Source of the DNA: DATFWC01 sp963777755
GTDB lineage: Bacteria; Pseudomonadota; Alphaproteobacteria; Rhizobiales; Xanthobacteraceae
NCBI GenBank assembly: GCA_963777755.1
Contig: CAVZSC010000034.1
Coordinates: 558,001-622,000, forward strand
Direction of reading: 5' to 3'
DNA length: 64,000 nt
This document shows, in pieces, positions 16,445 through 25,484 of the stretch. The notes beneath the pieces are model-generated. The model saw only the letters and a list, made by a program, of their open reading frames with translations, had not been told where the DNA came from and did no database searches. Position 1 is the first letter of the stretch. Each line of letters opens with the position of its first letter. A program made the translations under genes and the position numbers.

Positions 16445-16929
16445 TGCAGTCGAAGATCGAGTTCGAGATCCGGCCCGTCACCGATCGCGCCTTTCTGGAC
16501 GAGCTGTTGCGCCTGCGCTGGAGCGGCGGGGCGCTGATGCTGCGCGGCAAGGTCGTGCATCCCAAGGACGTCGAGGCACTCGCCGCCTATCACGAGGGCC
16601 GGCTCGCCGGCGTTGCCACGTGGCGGCTGGAGGGGCCGGTGTTCTACCTGGTGACGCTCAACAACATCACCGAGCAGCGCGGGGTCGGGGTGTCGCTGCT
16701 CGACGCGATCATGAAGCTCGGACGCCAGAAGGGCTCGGCCCTTTTGCGGGTGATCGTCACCAACGACAATCTCAACGCGCTCGGCTTCTATCAGCGGCGC
16801 GGTTTCCGTCTCATCTCGCTGCATCCCGGGGCAATCGATACGATTCGCGCCTTGCTGCCGAGTATTCCGACCATGGGGGCGAACCGCATTCCGATCCGCG
16901 ACGAGATCGAGCTGGAGATCGACCTTTGA
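16444..16929 (+). CDS. GNAT-family N-acetyltransferase inside the ruv operon
   Basis: 161 residues. Acetyl-CoA binding is suggested by the strand and loop EQRGVGVSLLDAIMKLGRQKG and the C-terminal NDNLNALGFYQRRGFRL. This last is the classical GNAT motif B region with N-x-x-A-x-x-F-Y-x-x-x-G-F. The substrate is unknown. The start overlaps the ruvA stop (TGATG), so it is co-translated with ruvA and lies between ruvA and ruvB. Confidence 0.85.
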   Translation: MQSKIEFEIRPVTDRAFLDELLRLRWSGGALMLRGKVVHPKDVEALAAYHEGRLAGVATWRLEGPVFYLVTLNNITEQRGVGVSLLDAIMKLGRQKGSALLRVIVTNDNLNALGFYQRRGFRLISLHPGAIDTIRALLPSIPTMGANRIPIRDEIELEIDL

Positions 16930-17025
16930 CCGCCCGACCTTGTCCGCCTCCTGTTGCGGTTCCGGTCAGGCGCGGGCCGGTCCGGTGTCGAATGGAGGCA
17001 GGGCAGCGGCGGAGGAGACGTTGAC

Positions 17026-17529
17026 GTGAGCACCGCATTCGAATTGGCCCGCTTCGGGCGCAGTCTCGGCATCGTTGCGGTCTTCACCGTCCTGGGGCCG
17101 CTTGTCATCGCATCCATCTTCGCAATCGTCGTCCTGGTCCTGGGGTTGTCCTTCCTCCAGCTCGTTCTCAGCCTCGTCAGCCTTGAGGTCCTGCGGCCGT
17201 GGCTGTCGGTTGCAGGGATCCTCCTGCTGATGTTCACCCTGGTGGCGGCGGTGCCGCCAGCTTTCGCTGCGGGCCTCGCCTTCGCCGTTGCGTCCGTCTA
17301 TTTCGGTGCCAATGCCCTGCGAGTCGCGCTGCTCGTCGCGGCGATCGCATCGATCGGGATCGTAGTCATGGGGTTTCTGGTCTCGGTATCGGAAACAACT
17401 CCTGTATTGTTGCCGAATGTGCAGGGGATCGTTCAGGCCTGCGCCCTGGCGGTCTTTCTCGCCATTCCCGCTCTGACGGCCGCCAGCCTCTGCTGGTTCG
17501 TCAGTCGGCCGCTGCATCGCTCGGCATGA
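17026..17529 (+). CDS. Hypothetical integral membrane protein between ruvA and ruvB
   Basis: 167 residues from GTG 17026 with a strong ribosome site GGAGGAG at 17011-17017. Four to five hydrophobic segments are visible (about residues 14-40, 41-57, 62-95, 98-122 and 135-160). They are rich in Val, Ala and Leu with almost no charged residues between them. There is no known motif. The end overlaps the ruvB start by 4 bases, so it is part of the ruv transcript. The function is unknown. Confidence 0.75.
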   Translation: MSTAFELARFGRSLGIVAVFTVLGPLVIASIFAIVVLVLGLSFLQLVLSLVSLEVLRPWLSVAGILLLMFTLVAAVPPAFAAGLAFAVASVYFGANALRVALLVAAIASIGIVVMGFLVSVSETTPVLLPNVQGIVQACALAVFLAIPALTAASLCWFVSRPLHRSA

Positions 17530-18575
17530 CCACCGGCTCCCGCATCGTCACCCCGGAGCGGCGCGACGAGGACGTCGCCGAAGCCTCGTTGCGGCCGCAG
17601 CGGCTGAGCGAGTTCGTCGGCCAGAAGCAGGCCTGCTCGAATCTTTCGGTGTTCATCGAAGCCGCGCGCGACCGCAAGGAGGCGCTCGACCACGTGCTGT
17701 TCGTCGGTCCGCCGGGCCTGGGCAAGACCACACTTGCGCAGATCGTCGCGCGCGAGCTCGGCGTCAGTTTCCGCGCCACGTCGGGGCCGGTGATCGCCAA
17801 GGCCGGCGATCTCGCCGCGCTGCTCACCAACCTCGAGGAGCGCGACGTCCTGTTCATCGACGAGATCCACCGGCTCAATCCGGCGGTCGAGGAGATCCTC
17901 TATCCGGCGATGGAGGATTTCCAGCTCGACCTGATCATCGGCGAGGGGCCGGCGGCACGCTCGGTCAAGATCGATCTCGCTGCCTTCACCCTGGTCGGCG
18001 CGACGACGCGCGCCGGGCTCCTCACCACGCCGCTGCGCGACCGCTTCGGCATCCCGATCCGCCTGAATTTCTACACCGTCGAGGAGCTCGAGCAGATCGT
18101 GCGGCGCGGCGCCCGGGTGCTGGGCATCAACGTCACTGCCGAGGGCGGCAACGAGATCGCCCGGCGCGCGCGCGGCACCCCGCGCATCGCCGGGCGGCTG
18201 TTGCGCCGCATCCGCGATTTCGCCCATGTGAAGGGCGCCGATGCGGTCGACCGCGCGGTCGCCGACCGCGCCCTGGTCGAGCTCGAGGTCGACCCGGCCG
18301 GCCTCGACGCCATGGACCGGCGCTATCTGTCCACCATCGCGGTGAGCTACGGCGGCGGCCCGGTGGGCGTCGAGACGCTTGCCGCCGCCCTCTCGGAGCC
18401 GCGCGACGCGATCGAGGACATCATCGAGCCGTTCCTGATCCAGCAGGGCTTCGTGCAGCGCACGCCGCGCGGACGGCTGCTCACCCCGCACGCGTTCCGC
18501 CACCTCGGCCTCGCCGAGCCCGCGCGCGACGCCTCCCAGTTCCAGCTGTTCGGGAACGGCGGCGAGAACGAATGA
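17526..18575 (+). CDS. ruvB: Holliday junction DNA helicase RuvB
   Basis: 349 residues. Hexameric AAA+ motor for branch migration with RuvA. LRPQRLSEFVGQ at the start, Walker A GPPGLGKTT near residue 60, Walker B LFIDEIHRL, sensor 1 LVGATTRAGLL, arginine-finger region LRDRFG, and the C-terminal winged helix ending PFLIQQGFVQRTPRGR. It overlaps the upstream membrane-protein gene by 4 bases. Confidence 0.97.
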   Translation: MTTGSRIVTPERRDEDVAEASLRPQRLSEFVGQKQACSNLSVFIEAARDRKEALDHVLFVGPPGLGKTTLAQIVARELGVSFRATSGPVIAKAGDLAALLTNLEERDVLFIDEIHRLNPAVEEILYPAMEDFQLDLIIGEGPAARSVKIDLAAFTLVGATTRAGLLTTPLRDRFGIPIRLNFYTVEELEQIVRRGARVLGINVTAEGGNEIARRARGTPRIAGRLLRRIRDFAHVKGADAVDRAVADRALVELEVDPAGLDAMDRRYLSTIAVSYGGGPVGVETLAAALSEPRDAIEDIIEPFLIQQGFVQRTPRGRLLTPHAFRHLGLAEPARDASQFQLFGNGGENE

Positions 18576-18590
18576 GGGTTCGCGAGAGGC

Positions 18591-19181
18591 CTAGCGTTTT
18601 CGGCCCGCATCGACCGCCGGGACGATTTGCGCGGCCAGCCGGCTGGCGATGATGCGATGTCCCTCGGCGGTGAGATGCCGCCGATCCGCCTGCCAATGAG
18701 CCAGCGGGATCAGCCGGAATTCGATGTTGGCCATGAAGACGCGAATCCCGCGCTCGCGCAGCCGGCCGGCGATGGCGCCAATGCTGGCTGCGCGTTGCGG
18801 CGGCGTTGCGCAGCGCTGCGGCCGCCATCGCTCCGTGCATGCCTTGATGTCGTTGTTGCCCGGATCCAGGATCACCACGCGCGTCCCTTCCGGCACCGCC
18901 GAATCGAGCCGGCCCAGCATTCCGGCCGAGGTGTCGCCGCTGAGGCCGGCATTGGCGACCCGCACGTCCTTGCCCTTGGCGCGCAGCATCGCCTCCAATT
19001 GAGCCGGGTAGGCCTGGTCGCGCGAGACGCCATAACCGGCCGTGTTGCTGGCGCCCAGCGCAACGATGCGGACCTCGGATTTGGCCTTGCCTGTCGATGC
19101 CGCGATAGCCAGCCCGACGAGCAGAGCGCTGATGGTGAGACTTGCACCGCGCGCGGAGAACGGACACATCAATTGCTCCAA
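18591..19181 (-). CDS. SGNH/GDSL-type esterase (TesA-like lysophospholipase/arylesterase)
   Basis: 196 residues with an N-terminal signal segment (SLTISALLVGLAIAAST). Block I is VALGASNTAGYG, with Ser in a G-A-S-N context instead of G-D-S-L; block II has NAGLSGDTS; block III is DPGNNDI; block V is DRRHLTAEGH with the Asp/His pair. This fits secreted SGNH hydrolases of the TesA kind. It is convergent with ruvB and divergent from the toxin-antitoxin pair. The start could instead be the ATG at 19169 (MCPFSARG). Confidence 0.8.
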   Translation of the reverse strand: MEQLMCPFSARGASLTISALLVGLAIAASTGKAKSEVRIVALGASNTAGYGVSRDQAYPAQLEAMLRAKGKDVRVANAGLSGDTSAGMLGRLDSAVPEGTRVVILDPGNNDIKACTERWRPQRCATPPQRAASIGAIAGRLRERGIRVFMANIEFRLIPLAHWQADRRHLTAEGHRIIASRLAAQIVPAVDAGRKR

Positions 19182-19238
19182 TTGCGAGCCCTGATGAGGT
19201 GCTCGCGACCAGCCTCGTGTGTGTGCTAGAATACGTCG

Positions 19239-19466
19239 ATGACCGATACGACCGAAAGAGCTGTCGCTGCGCTTGAACTCCTGCCCGAGGAGTTACGGGA
19301 GCCGGCGGTCGCCTATCTGCTGGAGCAGGCCGAAAAGTTCCGCGCGCTCAAGGAACTCATCCAGGAGGGAATGGACGACGTCGCCCAAGGCCGCGCTACC
19401 GAGTGGAAATTCGATGAATTTTTGCGCGAGGCGCGGGCGCAAGCCCGAGAGCCCGGCACGAAATGA
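19239..19466 (+). CDS. Antitoxin of a ParE/RelE-type toxin-antitoxin pair
   Basis: 75 residues, acidic and helical, with LLPEELREPAVAYLLEQAEK and the C-terminal tail WKFDEFLREARAQA. The C-terminal part is the length and character of a toxin-neutralising helix. There is no clear ribbon-helix-helix. The stop overlaps the toxin start by 4 bases (ATGA), typical for type II pairs. It is inserted between ruvB/SGNH and ybgC, where most relatives have no toxin genes. Confidence 0.7.
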   Translation: MTDTTERAVAALELLPEELREPAVAYLLEQAEKFRALKELIQEGMDDVAQGRATEWKFDEFLREARAQAREPGTK

Positions 19467-19753
19467 AGGTTATTGTTTCGGCCAAGGCCAAGCAGGATCT
19501 CCTGCGAATCTACCTATTCATCGCGCAGCACAGTCCGAATGCCGCTATTGCTGCTATTCAACGAATTGACGCGAGACTCGAACAAGTTTCGCGATTTCCA
19601 TTCATCGGGCGTAGGCGGTCGAGCCTGGGTCCCGAAATACGCAGCCTCGTTGCAGGGCATCATCTGATATTTTACGCAGTCGGAAGTGATCGAATTGACG
19701 TTGTCCGGGTGCTCGACGGGCGCATGGACATAGACGAAGAATTCCGTCGATGA
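19463..19753 (+). CDS. ParE/RelE-family toxin
   Basis: 96 residues. MKVIVSAKAKQDLLRIYLFI is the typical first strand and helix, followed by FPFIGRRR, the core strand EIRSLVAGHHLIFYAV, and the end DVVRVLDGRMD. The order matches the ParE/RelE fold, including the R-S-L-x-x-x-x-H-x-I-F-Y strand and a V-L-D-G-R-x-D finish as in the ParE_toxin family. Whether it poisons gyrase or the ribosome cannot be told. It is coupled to the antitoxin upstream, and its end overlaps the ybgC start by 4 bases. Confidence 0.82.
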   Translation: MKVIVSAKAKQDLLRIYLFIAQHSPNAAIAAIQRIDARLEQVSRFPFIGRRRSSLGPEIRSLVAGHHLIFYAVGSDRIDVVRVLDGRMDIDEEFRR

Positions 19754-20211
19754 ACGCGCTTCCCCTCGCCGGCGAGATCCAGGACGGCCGGCACGTGCTG
19801 CCGATACGGGTCTACTACGAGGACACGGATTTCTCCGGCGTGGTCTATCACGCGAGCTACCTGCGCTTCATGGAGCGTGGGCGCACCGACTATCTGCGCC
19901 TGCTCGGCGTCGACCATCGCGGCCTGTTCGAGGAGACCGAGAGGCAAGCGCCCGGCTTGCATTTCGTCGTGCGCTCCATGCGGATCGAGTTCCTCAAGCC
20001 GGCGCGCATGGACGACGTGCTCGCGATCACCACCGAGCCCGCGGAGGTGAAGGGAGCGTCCATTACGCTCCTGCAAAAGGTCGCGCGCGGGGCCGAGATC
20101 CTGGTCGAGGCGCACGTGCGGGTCGCCTTCGTGTCGGGCGGCAGGGCGCAGCGCATCCCGCTTGCGCTCAGGACGGCCATGCTGGCAGGGCGGCAGCCGG
20201 CCCTCAATTGA
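19750..20211 (+). CDS. ybgC: Tol-Pal system-associated acyl-CoA thioesterase YbgC
   Basis: 153-residue hot-dog fold thioesterase. RVYYEDTDFSGVVYHASYLRFMERGRTDYLR contains the active-site Asp of the 4-hydroxybenzoyl-CoA thioesterase type (Y-x-D-T-D-x-x-G-V-V-Y-H-x-x-Y), then FVVRSMRIEFLKPARMDD. ybgC normally heads the tol-pal operon. Here a TetR gene and a DUF2852 gene separate it from tolQ. The start overlaps the toxin stop (ATGA), so part of its transcription may come from the toxin-antitoxin promoter. Confidence 0.93.
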   Translation: MNALPLAGEIQDGRHVLPIRVYYEDTDFSGVVYHASYLRFMERGRTDYLRLLGVDHRGLFEETERQAPGLHFVVRSMRIEFLKPARMDDVLAITTEPAEVKGASITLLQKVARGAEILVEAHVRVAFVSGGRAQRIPLALRTAMLAGRQPALN

Positions 20212-20274
20212 GTCGGGCCGCTCGGCGGCGCCGCGAGTCGACAACTCGGCGGGCGTGATGTAAGAACCCTTCAC

Positions 20275-20937
20275 ATGAGCTGGACCAGGCAGGGCAGGGG
20301 CCCGCGCGGATATCATCATGGCAACCTGAAGGAGGCCCTCATCCGCGCGGCACTCGAGCTGATCGCGGAAAAAGGGCCGGCCGGGTTCACGTTCGCCGAA
20401 GCCGCGCGCTCCGCCGGCGTCAGTCCGGCCGCGCCTTACCGGCATTTCCGCGACCGCGACGAGCTGTTGGCCGACGTCGCCCGCCAGGGTTTCGAGCAGT
20501 TCGCCGCAGCCCTCGCCCGCGCCTGGGACAATGGTCGTCCGGATCCGTCCACAGCGTTCGAGCGGCTCGGCAAGGCCTATCTGGCGTTCGCCCGCGCGGA
20601 GCCCGCCTACTATTCGGCGATGTTCGAAGCCGGCATCCCGCTCGACATCAGCGCCGAGCTGCGCCAGGCGGCGGACAGCGCATTCGCGGTCCTGCGCTCG
20701 GCCACCGAGCAGCTGGTCGCCACCATTCCGGCAGCGAATCGGCCGCCCGTCCTGATGATGGCCCTGCACGTCTGGGCCCTCTCGCACGGTATTGCCTCCC
20801 TGTTCGGTCGCGGCGATGCCGGTCGTCGCACCCTGCCGATGACACCGGAGGAGCTGTTGGAAGCCGGCATGCTCATCTATTTGCGCGGATTGGGCTTTCC
20901 CGAGGCTCCTCATTCCGATCGTCCGGCTGGTCCGTAG
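20275..20937 (+). CDS. TetR/AcrR-family regulator
   Basis: 220 residues. The N-terminal helix-turn-helix is EALIRAALELIAEKGPAGFTFAEAARSAGVSPAAPYRHFRDRDEL, including the Y-R-H-F motif of the recognition helix. The C-terminal half is a helical ligand domain with ALHVWALSHGIASLFGRG, like the WHG-type TetR C-terminal domain. A perfect palindrome 35 bp past its stop (20972-20990), in front of the DUF2852 gene, is the probable operator. The ligand is unknown. It sits between ybgC and tolQ. Confidence 0.88.
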   Translation: MSWTRQGRGPRGYHHGNLKEALIRAALELIAEKGPAGFTFAEAARSAGVSPAAPYRHFRDRDELLADVARQGFEQFAAALARAWDNGRPDPSTAFERLGKAYLAFARAEPAYYSAMFEAGIPLDISAELRQAADSAFAVLRSATEQLVATIPAANRPPVLMMALHVWALSHGIASLFGRGDAGRRTLPMTPEELLEAGMLIYLRGLGFPEAPHSDRPAGP

Positions 20938-20943
20938 ACCATC

Positions 20944-20990
20944 TTGACAAGCGCTCAAGGCCGGCTTACGTATGTAAATGTTATTTACAT
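20944..20990 (+). promoter_or_regulatory. Promoter with overlapping TetR-type operator before the DUF2852 gene
   Basis: TTGACA at 20944-20949 and TACGTA at 20967-20972 form a -35/-10 pair with 17-bp spacing. The palindrome ATGTAAAT (20972-20979), centre GTT, ATTTACAT (20983-20990) has perfect 8-bp arms and abuts the -10. It is strikingly A/T-rich for this genome. The adjacent TetR gene makes it the natural ligand-controlled operator. Confidence 0.65.
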
Positions 20991-21008
20991 TCACACGCGA
21001 GGGGCGCC

Positions 21009-21401
21009 ATGTCGTTCGCTGCGAAACTGGACGAAATCGGAAAACCGGCCTGGATCGTGCTGGTGGTCCTCGGCTTCATGGCCTGGTGGCCGTTGGGCTT
21101 CGCCATTCTGGCCTTTGCAATCGGGAGCGGGAGAATGGGATGCTGGAATCGTCACGGTGCGGGCCGTTGGCACAAGGCGGACCCGGTGCGCGAGTTCACC
21201 GGCTGGTGGAACGAGCCGCGCTCGAGCGGCAATCGCGCCTTCGATGAATATCGGGTCGAGACGCTGCGCCGGCTCGAGGAAGAGCAGCGCGAATTCCGTG
21301 AGTTCCTGGAGCGCCTGCGCCTCGCCAAGGACAAGGCCGAGTTCGACCAGTTCATGGCGGACCGGCGCAATCGGAACGGCGCCGCGGCGCCGCAGCCCTA
21401 A
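21009..21401 (+). CDS. DUF2852 membrane protein
   Basis: 130 residues. One or two TM helices at residues 12-40 (PAWIVLVVLGFMAWWPLGFA), then a Trp/Arg-rich loop (RMGCWNRH) and a highly charged coiled-coil C-terminus (RRLEEEQREFREFLERL). This layout matches DUF2852 proteins of alphaproteobacteria; the function is not established. It is controlled by the promoter/operator just upstream and closed by a strong intrinsic terminator, so it is a single-gene unit probably regulated by the neighbouring TetR protein. Confidence 0.75.
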   Translation: MSFAAKLDEIGKPAWIVLVVLGFMAWWPLGFAILAFAIGSGRMGCWNRHGAGRWHKADPVREFTGWWNEPRSSGNRAFDEYRVETLRRLEEEQREFREFLERLRLAKDKAEFDQFMADRRNRNGAAAPQP

Positions 21402-21430
21402 GCACGCTCCTTCGGCCGTATCTTCCTCCA

Positions 21431-21459
21431 CCCGGCGCCCCAAAAGGCGCCGGGTTTTT
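21431..21459 (+). terminator. Intrinsic terminator after the DUF2852 gene
   Basis: CCCGGCGCC (21431-21439) and GGCGCCGGG (21446-21454) form a perfect 9-bp stem with loop CCAAAA, followed by TTTTT (21455-21459). Confidence 0.92.
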
Positions 21460-21747
21460 GCGTTGTGATGGCCGGCTGCGGATTGGTCGCGGGGGCCGAA
21501 ACGGCCGGCCGCTAACCCATCCTTAACCAAAATCACGCTGGGTATAGGGGAAACGACCGGTCAGGTGCCCTAGTTTGGTCAAATTTCGCGGGATTTCGTG
21601 GGGGGCCGGCGCGGCCGGCCGAAGTCTCCGCGAAAAACTTCAAGGTTTCGGCAGCGCGCGCGGCGCGTTCCGATGGGCAGTCCTGGTCGCCGGACCGGGT
21701 GCCGCTTCGGTCGCCATGACGGAGCCGAACAGCCGAAAGGAAATTCC

Positions 21748-22461
21748 ATGAACCCTGCAGATATTCCGCAGGTCATTCCGGCGCTCACCTCCTCCGACCT
21801 TTCGATCTTCGGCCTGTTCTGGCAGGCCCACTGGATCGTCAAGTCGGTCATGATCGGGCTGCTCGTCTGCTCGATCTGGGTGTGGGCGATCGCGGTGGAC
21901 AAGACCGTGCTCTATACAAGGACCAAGCGGGCAATGGACAAGTTCGAGCAGGCGTTCTGGTCGGGCCAGTCGCTGGAGGAACTTTACCGTTCCCTGTCCT
22001 CGCGCCCGAATCATTCGATGGCGGCGCTGTTCGTCGCCGCCATGCGGGAATGGAAGCGCAGCTTCGAAGGTTCGTCCCGCTCCTTCGCCGGGCTGCAGAT
22101 GCGAATCGAAAAGGTGATGGACGTGACCATCACCCGCGAAATCGAGCGGTTGGAGCGCCGCCTCCTGGTGTTGGCGACGGTCGGCTCGGCCGGTCCCTTC
22201 ATCGGCCTGTTCGGCACCGTCTGGGGGATCATGACCAGCTTCCAGTCGATCGCCGCGTCCAAGAATACCTCGCTCGCCGTGGTGGCGCCGGGCATCGCCG
22301 AGGCGCTGTTCGCGACCGCAATCGGCCTGATTGCCGCCATTCCGGCGACGATTTTCTATAACAAGTTCACATCCGAGGTGAACAAGCAGGCGCAGCGCCT
22401 GGAGGGCTTCGCCGACGAGTTTGCCGCCATCCTGTCGCGGCAGATCGACGAACGGGGCTAG
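21748..22461 (+). CDS. tolQ: Tol-Pal system protein TolQ
   Basis: 237-residue inner-membrane proton channel subunit of the Tol complex that constricts the outer membrane at division. The first TM helix (HWIVKSVMIGLLVCSIWVWA) is followed by a cytoplasmic loop with RMEKVMDVTITREIERLE, then two TM helices with the family motif TVGSAGPFIGLFGTVWGIM and VVAPGIAEALFATAIGLIAAIPA. ATG 21748 is chosen because it follows GAAAGGA and matches the family N-terminus; the frame is open further upstream without a family match. Confidence 0.95.
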   Translation: MNPADIPQVIPALTSSDLSIFGLFWQAHWIVKSVMIGLLVCSIWVWAIAVDKTVLYTRTKRAMDKFEQAFWSGQSLEELYRSLSSRPNHSMAALFVAAMREWKRSFEGSSRSFAGLQMRIEKVMDVTITREIERLERRLLVLATVGSAGPFIGLFGTVWGIMTSFQSIAASKNTSLAVVAPGIAEALFATAIGLIAAIPATIFYNKFTSEVNKQAQRLEGFADEFAAILSRQIDERG

Positions 22462-22470
22462 GGGACGGGC

Positions 22471-22923
22471 ATGGGAGCAAACGGAACATCCGCGGCCGCC
22501 GGGCCGGGCAAGCGGCGGCACCGGCGCAAGTCGGTCATGTCGGAAATCAACGTCACGCCGTTCGTCGACGTGATGCTCGTCCTGTTGATCATCTTCATGG
22601 TCTCGGCCCCGCTGCTTACCGTCGGGGTGCCGATCGACCTGCCGCAGACCCAGGCCAAGAGCCTGGAACAAGATCGCGAGCCGCTTACCGTCTCGGTCAA
22701 CAACAAGGGGCAGGTCTACCTGCAGAACTCCGAGATCAAGGTCGAGGAATTGGTGCCTAAGCTGCAGGCGATCACCCAGGTGCGCGGCGGATTCGACGAG
22801 CGGATTTACGTTCGCGGGGACCGAAAAGTGGATTACGGTACGGTCATGCGGGTCATGGGGCGCCTGTCCCAGGCGGGCTTCCGCCGGGTGGCGTTGGTCA
22901 CGGAGGTCGAGCAAGGCTCCTGA
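22471..22923 (+). CDS. tolR: Tol-Pal system protein TolR
   Basis: 150 residues. Single TM helix with the conserved Asp (EINVTPFVDVMLVLLIIFMV), then a periplasmic ExbD/TolR domain with VPIDLPQTQAK, PLTVSVNNKG, IYVRGDRKVDYGTVM. It follows tolQ with a 9-bp gap, in the same operon. Confidence 0.95.
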   Translation: MGANGTSAAAGPGKRRHRRKSVMSEINVTPFVDVMLVLLIIFMVSAPLLTVGVPIDLPQTQAKSLEQDREPLTVSVNNKGQVYLQNSEIKVEELVPKLQAITQVRGGFDERIYVRGDRKVDYGTVMRVMGRLSQAGFRRVALVTEVEQGS

Positions 22924-22933
22924 CGAACCGGCG

Positions 22934-23831
22934 ATGAAAACGGGGCTCACCATATCGGCCGTCGGCCACGCTGCGGTGCTGCTGTGGACGCTGGTCACGT
23001 TCGGCGTCAAGCCGTTCTCGGCGGCGCCGATCGGATTCGCTTCCCGTGGACATCATCTCGGCCACCGAGTTCTCGCAGATGACGGCGGGCTCCAAGACCG
23101 CGCCGAAGACTGCCCCGCCCAAGCAATTGGTGGAGAAGGTCGCGGAGGCGAAGCCGGTGGAGAATCCGGCCGACAAGGTGGTGGAGAAGCCTGAGATCGT
23201 CACCGCCTCAGCGTTCGCCGAAGAGAAGCGCGAGCCCAAGCCGCCCGAGCCGAAGCCGCAGGCCAAGCCCGAGCCGAAGCCGCCGAAAGAGGCGGAGAAG
23301 AAGCAGGCCGATCCCAAGCCCGATCCGATCGCCGAAGCGCTGAAGAAGGACGAGGCCAAGAAGAAGGAAGAGGCGAAGAAGCCGCCGCAGCCGAAGTTCG
23401 ATCCCAAGCAGATCGAGCAGCGGCTCGCGCTTCTCGACAAGCGCGAGGGTCAGCGGCGCGCTGCAACCGGCGACACGCTCAACCCGACCGTCGGCCTCGG
23501 CACCAGCACCGGCCGGGCGGCGCAGCTCTCGCAGAACGAGATCGACGCCCTGCGCGCGCGTCTGCGCGAATGCTGGAACCTTCCTGTCGGCGCCAGGGAT
23601 GCCAAGGACCTCAACGTGGAAGTGCAGATCCTTCTCAAGAAGGACGGCTCGCTCTCGGCCGATCCGCGGGTTCTCAATCGCAGCACCAACCCGTTCTTCC
23701 AGGTTGCGGCCGAGAGCGCCTTGCGCGCCGTACGCACTTGCGCTCCGTTCGATTTCCTGCCCGTGGCCAAGTACGAGGCGTGGAAGGACATCGAGATCAA
23801 TTTCAACCCCGAGTTCATGTTTCGCGGCTGA
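22934..23831 (+). CDS. tolA: Tol-Pal system protein TolA (frame broken by one base)
   Basis: Links the TolQR motor to TolB/Pal across the periplasm. The N-terminal frame from ATG 22934 encodes one TM helix (ISAVGHAAVLLWTLVTFG). At about 23033 it must shift to the frame that reads DSLPVDIISATEFSQ. Removing one G of 23033-23034 joins them into a protein of about 298 residues. The middle is a Lys/Glu/Pro/Ala-rich stalk, and the C-terminal domain has QNEIDALRARLRECWNLP and PFDFLPVAKYEAWKDIEINF. The doubled base is probably a sequencing error. It lies in operon tolQRAB-pal with a 10-bp gap from tolR. Confidence 0.88.
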
Positions 23832-23928
23832 ATCATGCCGGGCATGTCGCGGACGGCAGTCTGATCTGTTCGCCGTCAGCGATCTGCGCCGCGTGCAATG
23901 ATGAACGAGAATCACGAGATCCGACCCG

Positions 23929-25282
23929 ATGCGCCAACCTACGACACCCCGCCTGTTGCCCAGCCGCCGCGCACTGCTTGCTGGGGCGACCGCTTGCGCA
24001 ACCAGCCTTGCATTTCTGTCGTCGCAGCGGGCCCGCGCCGCGCTACGGCTCGACGTGACCCAGGGCAACATCCAGCCGCTGCCGATCGCGCTTCCTGATT
24101 TCGTCGGCGGAACGCCCGGTGACGCCGACGGCGCCCGCGGCGTGACCCAGGTCATCACCGCCAACCTCAAGCGCTCCGGCCTGTTCAATCCGATCGACCC
24201 GGCTGCCTATATCGAGCGCATCGGCACCATCGATTCGGTCCCCCGGTTCGACGACTGGCGCGTCATCAATGCCCAGGCGCTCGTCACCGGACGCCTCACG
24301 CGCCAGGGCGACGGACGTCTCAAGGCCGAGTTCCGGCTGTGGGACGTGTTCGCCGGCCAGCAGCTCATGGGCCAGCAATATTTCTCCACGCCCGACAACT
24401 GGCGCCGCATCGCCCACATCATCTCCGACGCGATCTACGAGCGCCTGACCGGCGAGAAGGGCTATTTCGACACCCGCATCGTGTTCATCGACGAGACCGG
24501 GCCGAAGGAGCGGCGCATCAAGCGGCTCGCCATCATGGACCAGGACGGCGCGGGCGTGCGCTACCTGACGCGCGGCGACGACCTGGTGCTCACCCCGCGC
24601 TTCTCGCCCTCGACCCAGGAGATCACCTACATGTCCTACGGGCAGGGGGACCCGCGCGTGTTCCTGCTCAACATCGAGACCGGCCAACGGGAGATCGTCG
24701 GCAATTTCCCCGGCATGACCTTCTCGCCGCGGTTCTCGCCCGACGGCCAGCGGGTCATCATGAGCCTGCAGCAGGGCGGCAATGCCAACATCTTCGTCAT
24801 GGACCTGCGCTCGAAGACGACGACGCGGCTCACCGATTCGCCGGCGATCGACACTGCCCCATCCTATTCGCCGGACGGAACCCGCATCTGCTTCGAGTTC
24901 GGACCGCGGCGGCAGCCAGCAGATCTACGTAATGGCGGCGGGCGGCGGCGCGGCGCAGCGAGTCAGCTTCGGCGAGGGCTCGTACTCGACGCCGGTATGG
25001 TCGCCGCGCGGCGACTATATCGCCTTCACCAAGCGCGGCCGCGGCACGTTCGGTATCGGGGTCATGAAGCCCGATGGCCAGGGCGAGCGCCTGCTCACCG
25101 AGGGTTACCACAACGAGGGGCCGACCTGGGCGCCGAACGGGCGCGTCCTGATGTTCTTCCGCGATCCGGGCGGCAATGCCGGGCCGACGCTGTTCACGGT
25201 CGACATCACCGGCCGCAACGAGCAGCGGGTCCCGACCCCGAGCTATGCGTCCGATCCGGCCTGGTCGCCGCTGTTGTCATAA
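23929..25282 (+). CDS. tolB: Tol-Pal system beta-propeller protein TolB (frame broken by one base)
   Basis: Periplasmic protein binding Pal and TolA. Signal peptide with a twin-arginine-like SRRALLAGATACATSLAFL. The N-terminal domain has NLKRSGLFNPID and YFDTRIVFIDETGPKERRIK. The propeller has repeated SPSTQEITYMSY, PRFSPDGQRVIM and SPDGTRICFE blades. At 24898-24899 a doubled T moves the frame; the true continuation SDRGGSQQIYVMAAGGG ... PAWSPLLS ends at 25282. Without the extra base the protein is about 450 residues, as usual. Both sides are well conserved, so an assembly error is more likely than a real mutation. Confidence 0.9.
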
Positions 25283-25484
25283 TGCAACAGTCCAGAGCGA
25301 ATCCGTGCCAGGGCCGCCAAGCCGCCCTATTCACCGCGCATTAACCATTCCAAAAGGTTTCCAGCCTCCGCGGGCTTCGAGGGGCCTCGGCAACACTGCG
25401 TAAAGGTTGATGGAACGTTCGTTTAACGAGTTCGGCCGATAACTCCGGGAGAGGGCTAGTTTGAGTCTGAAGGGAGCCTCAGTG

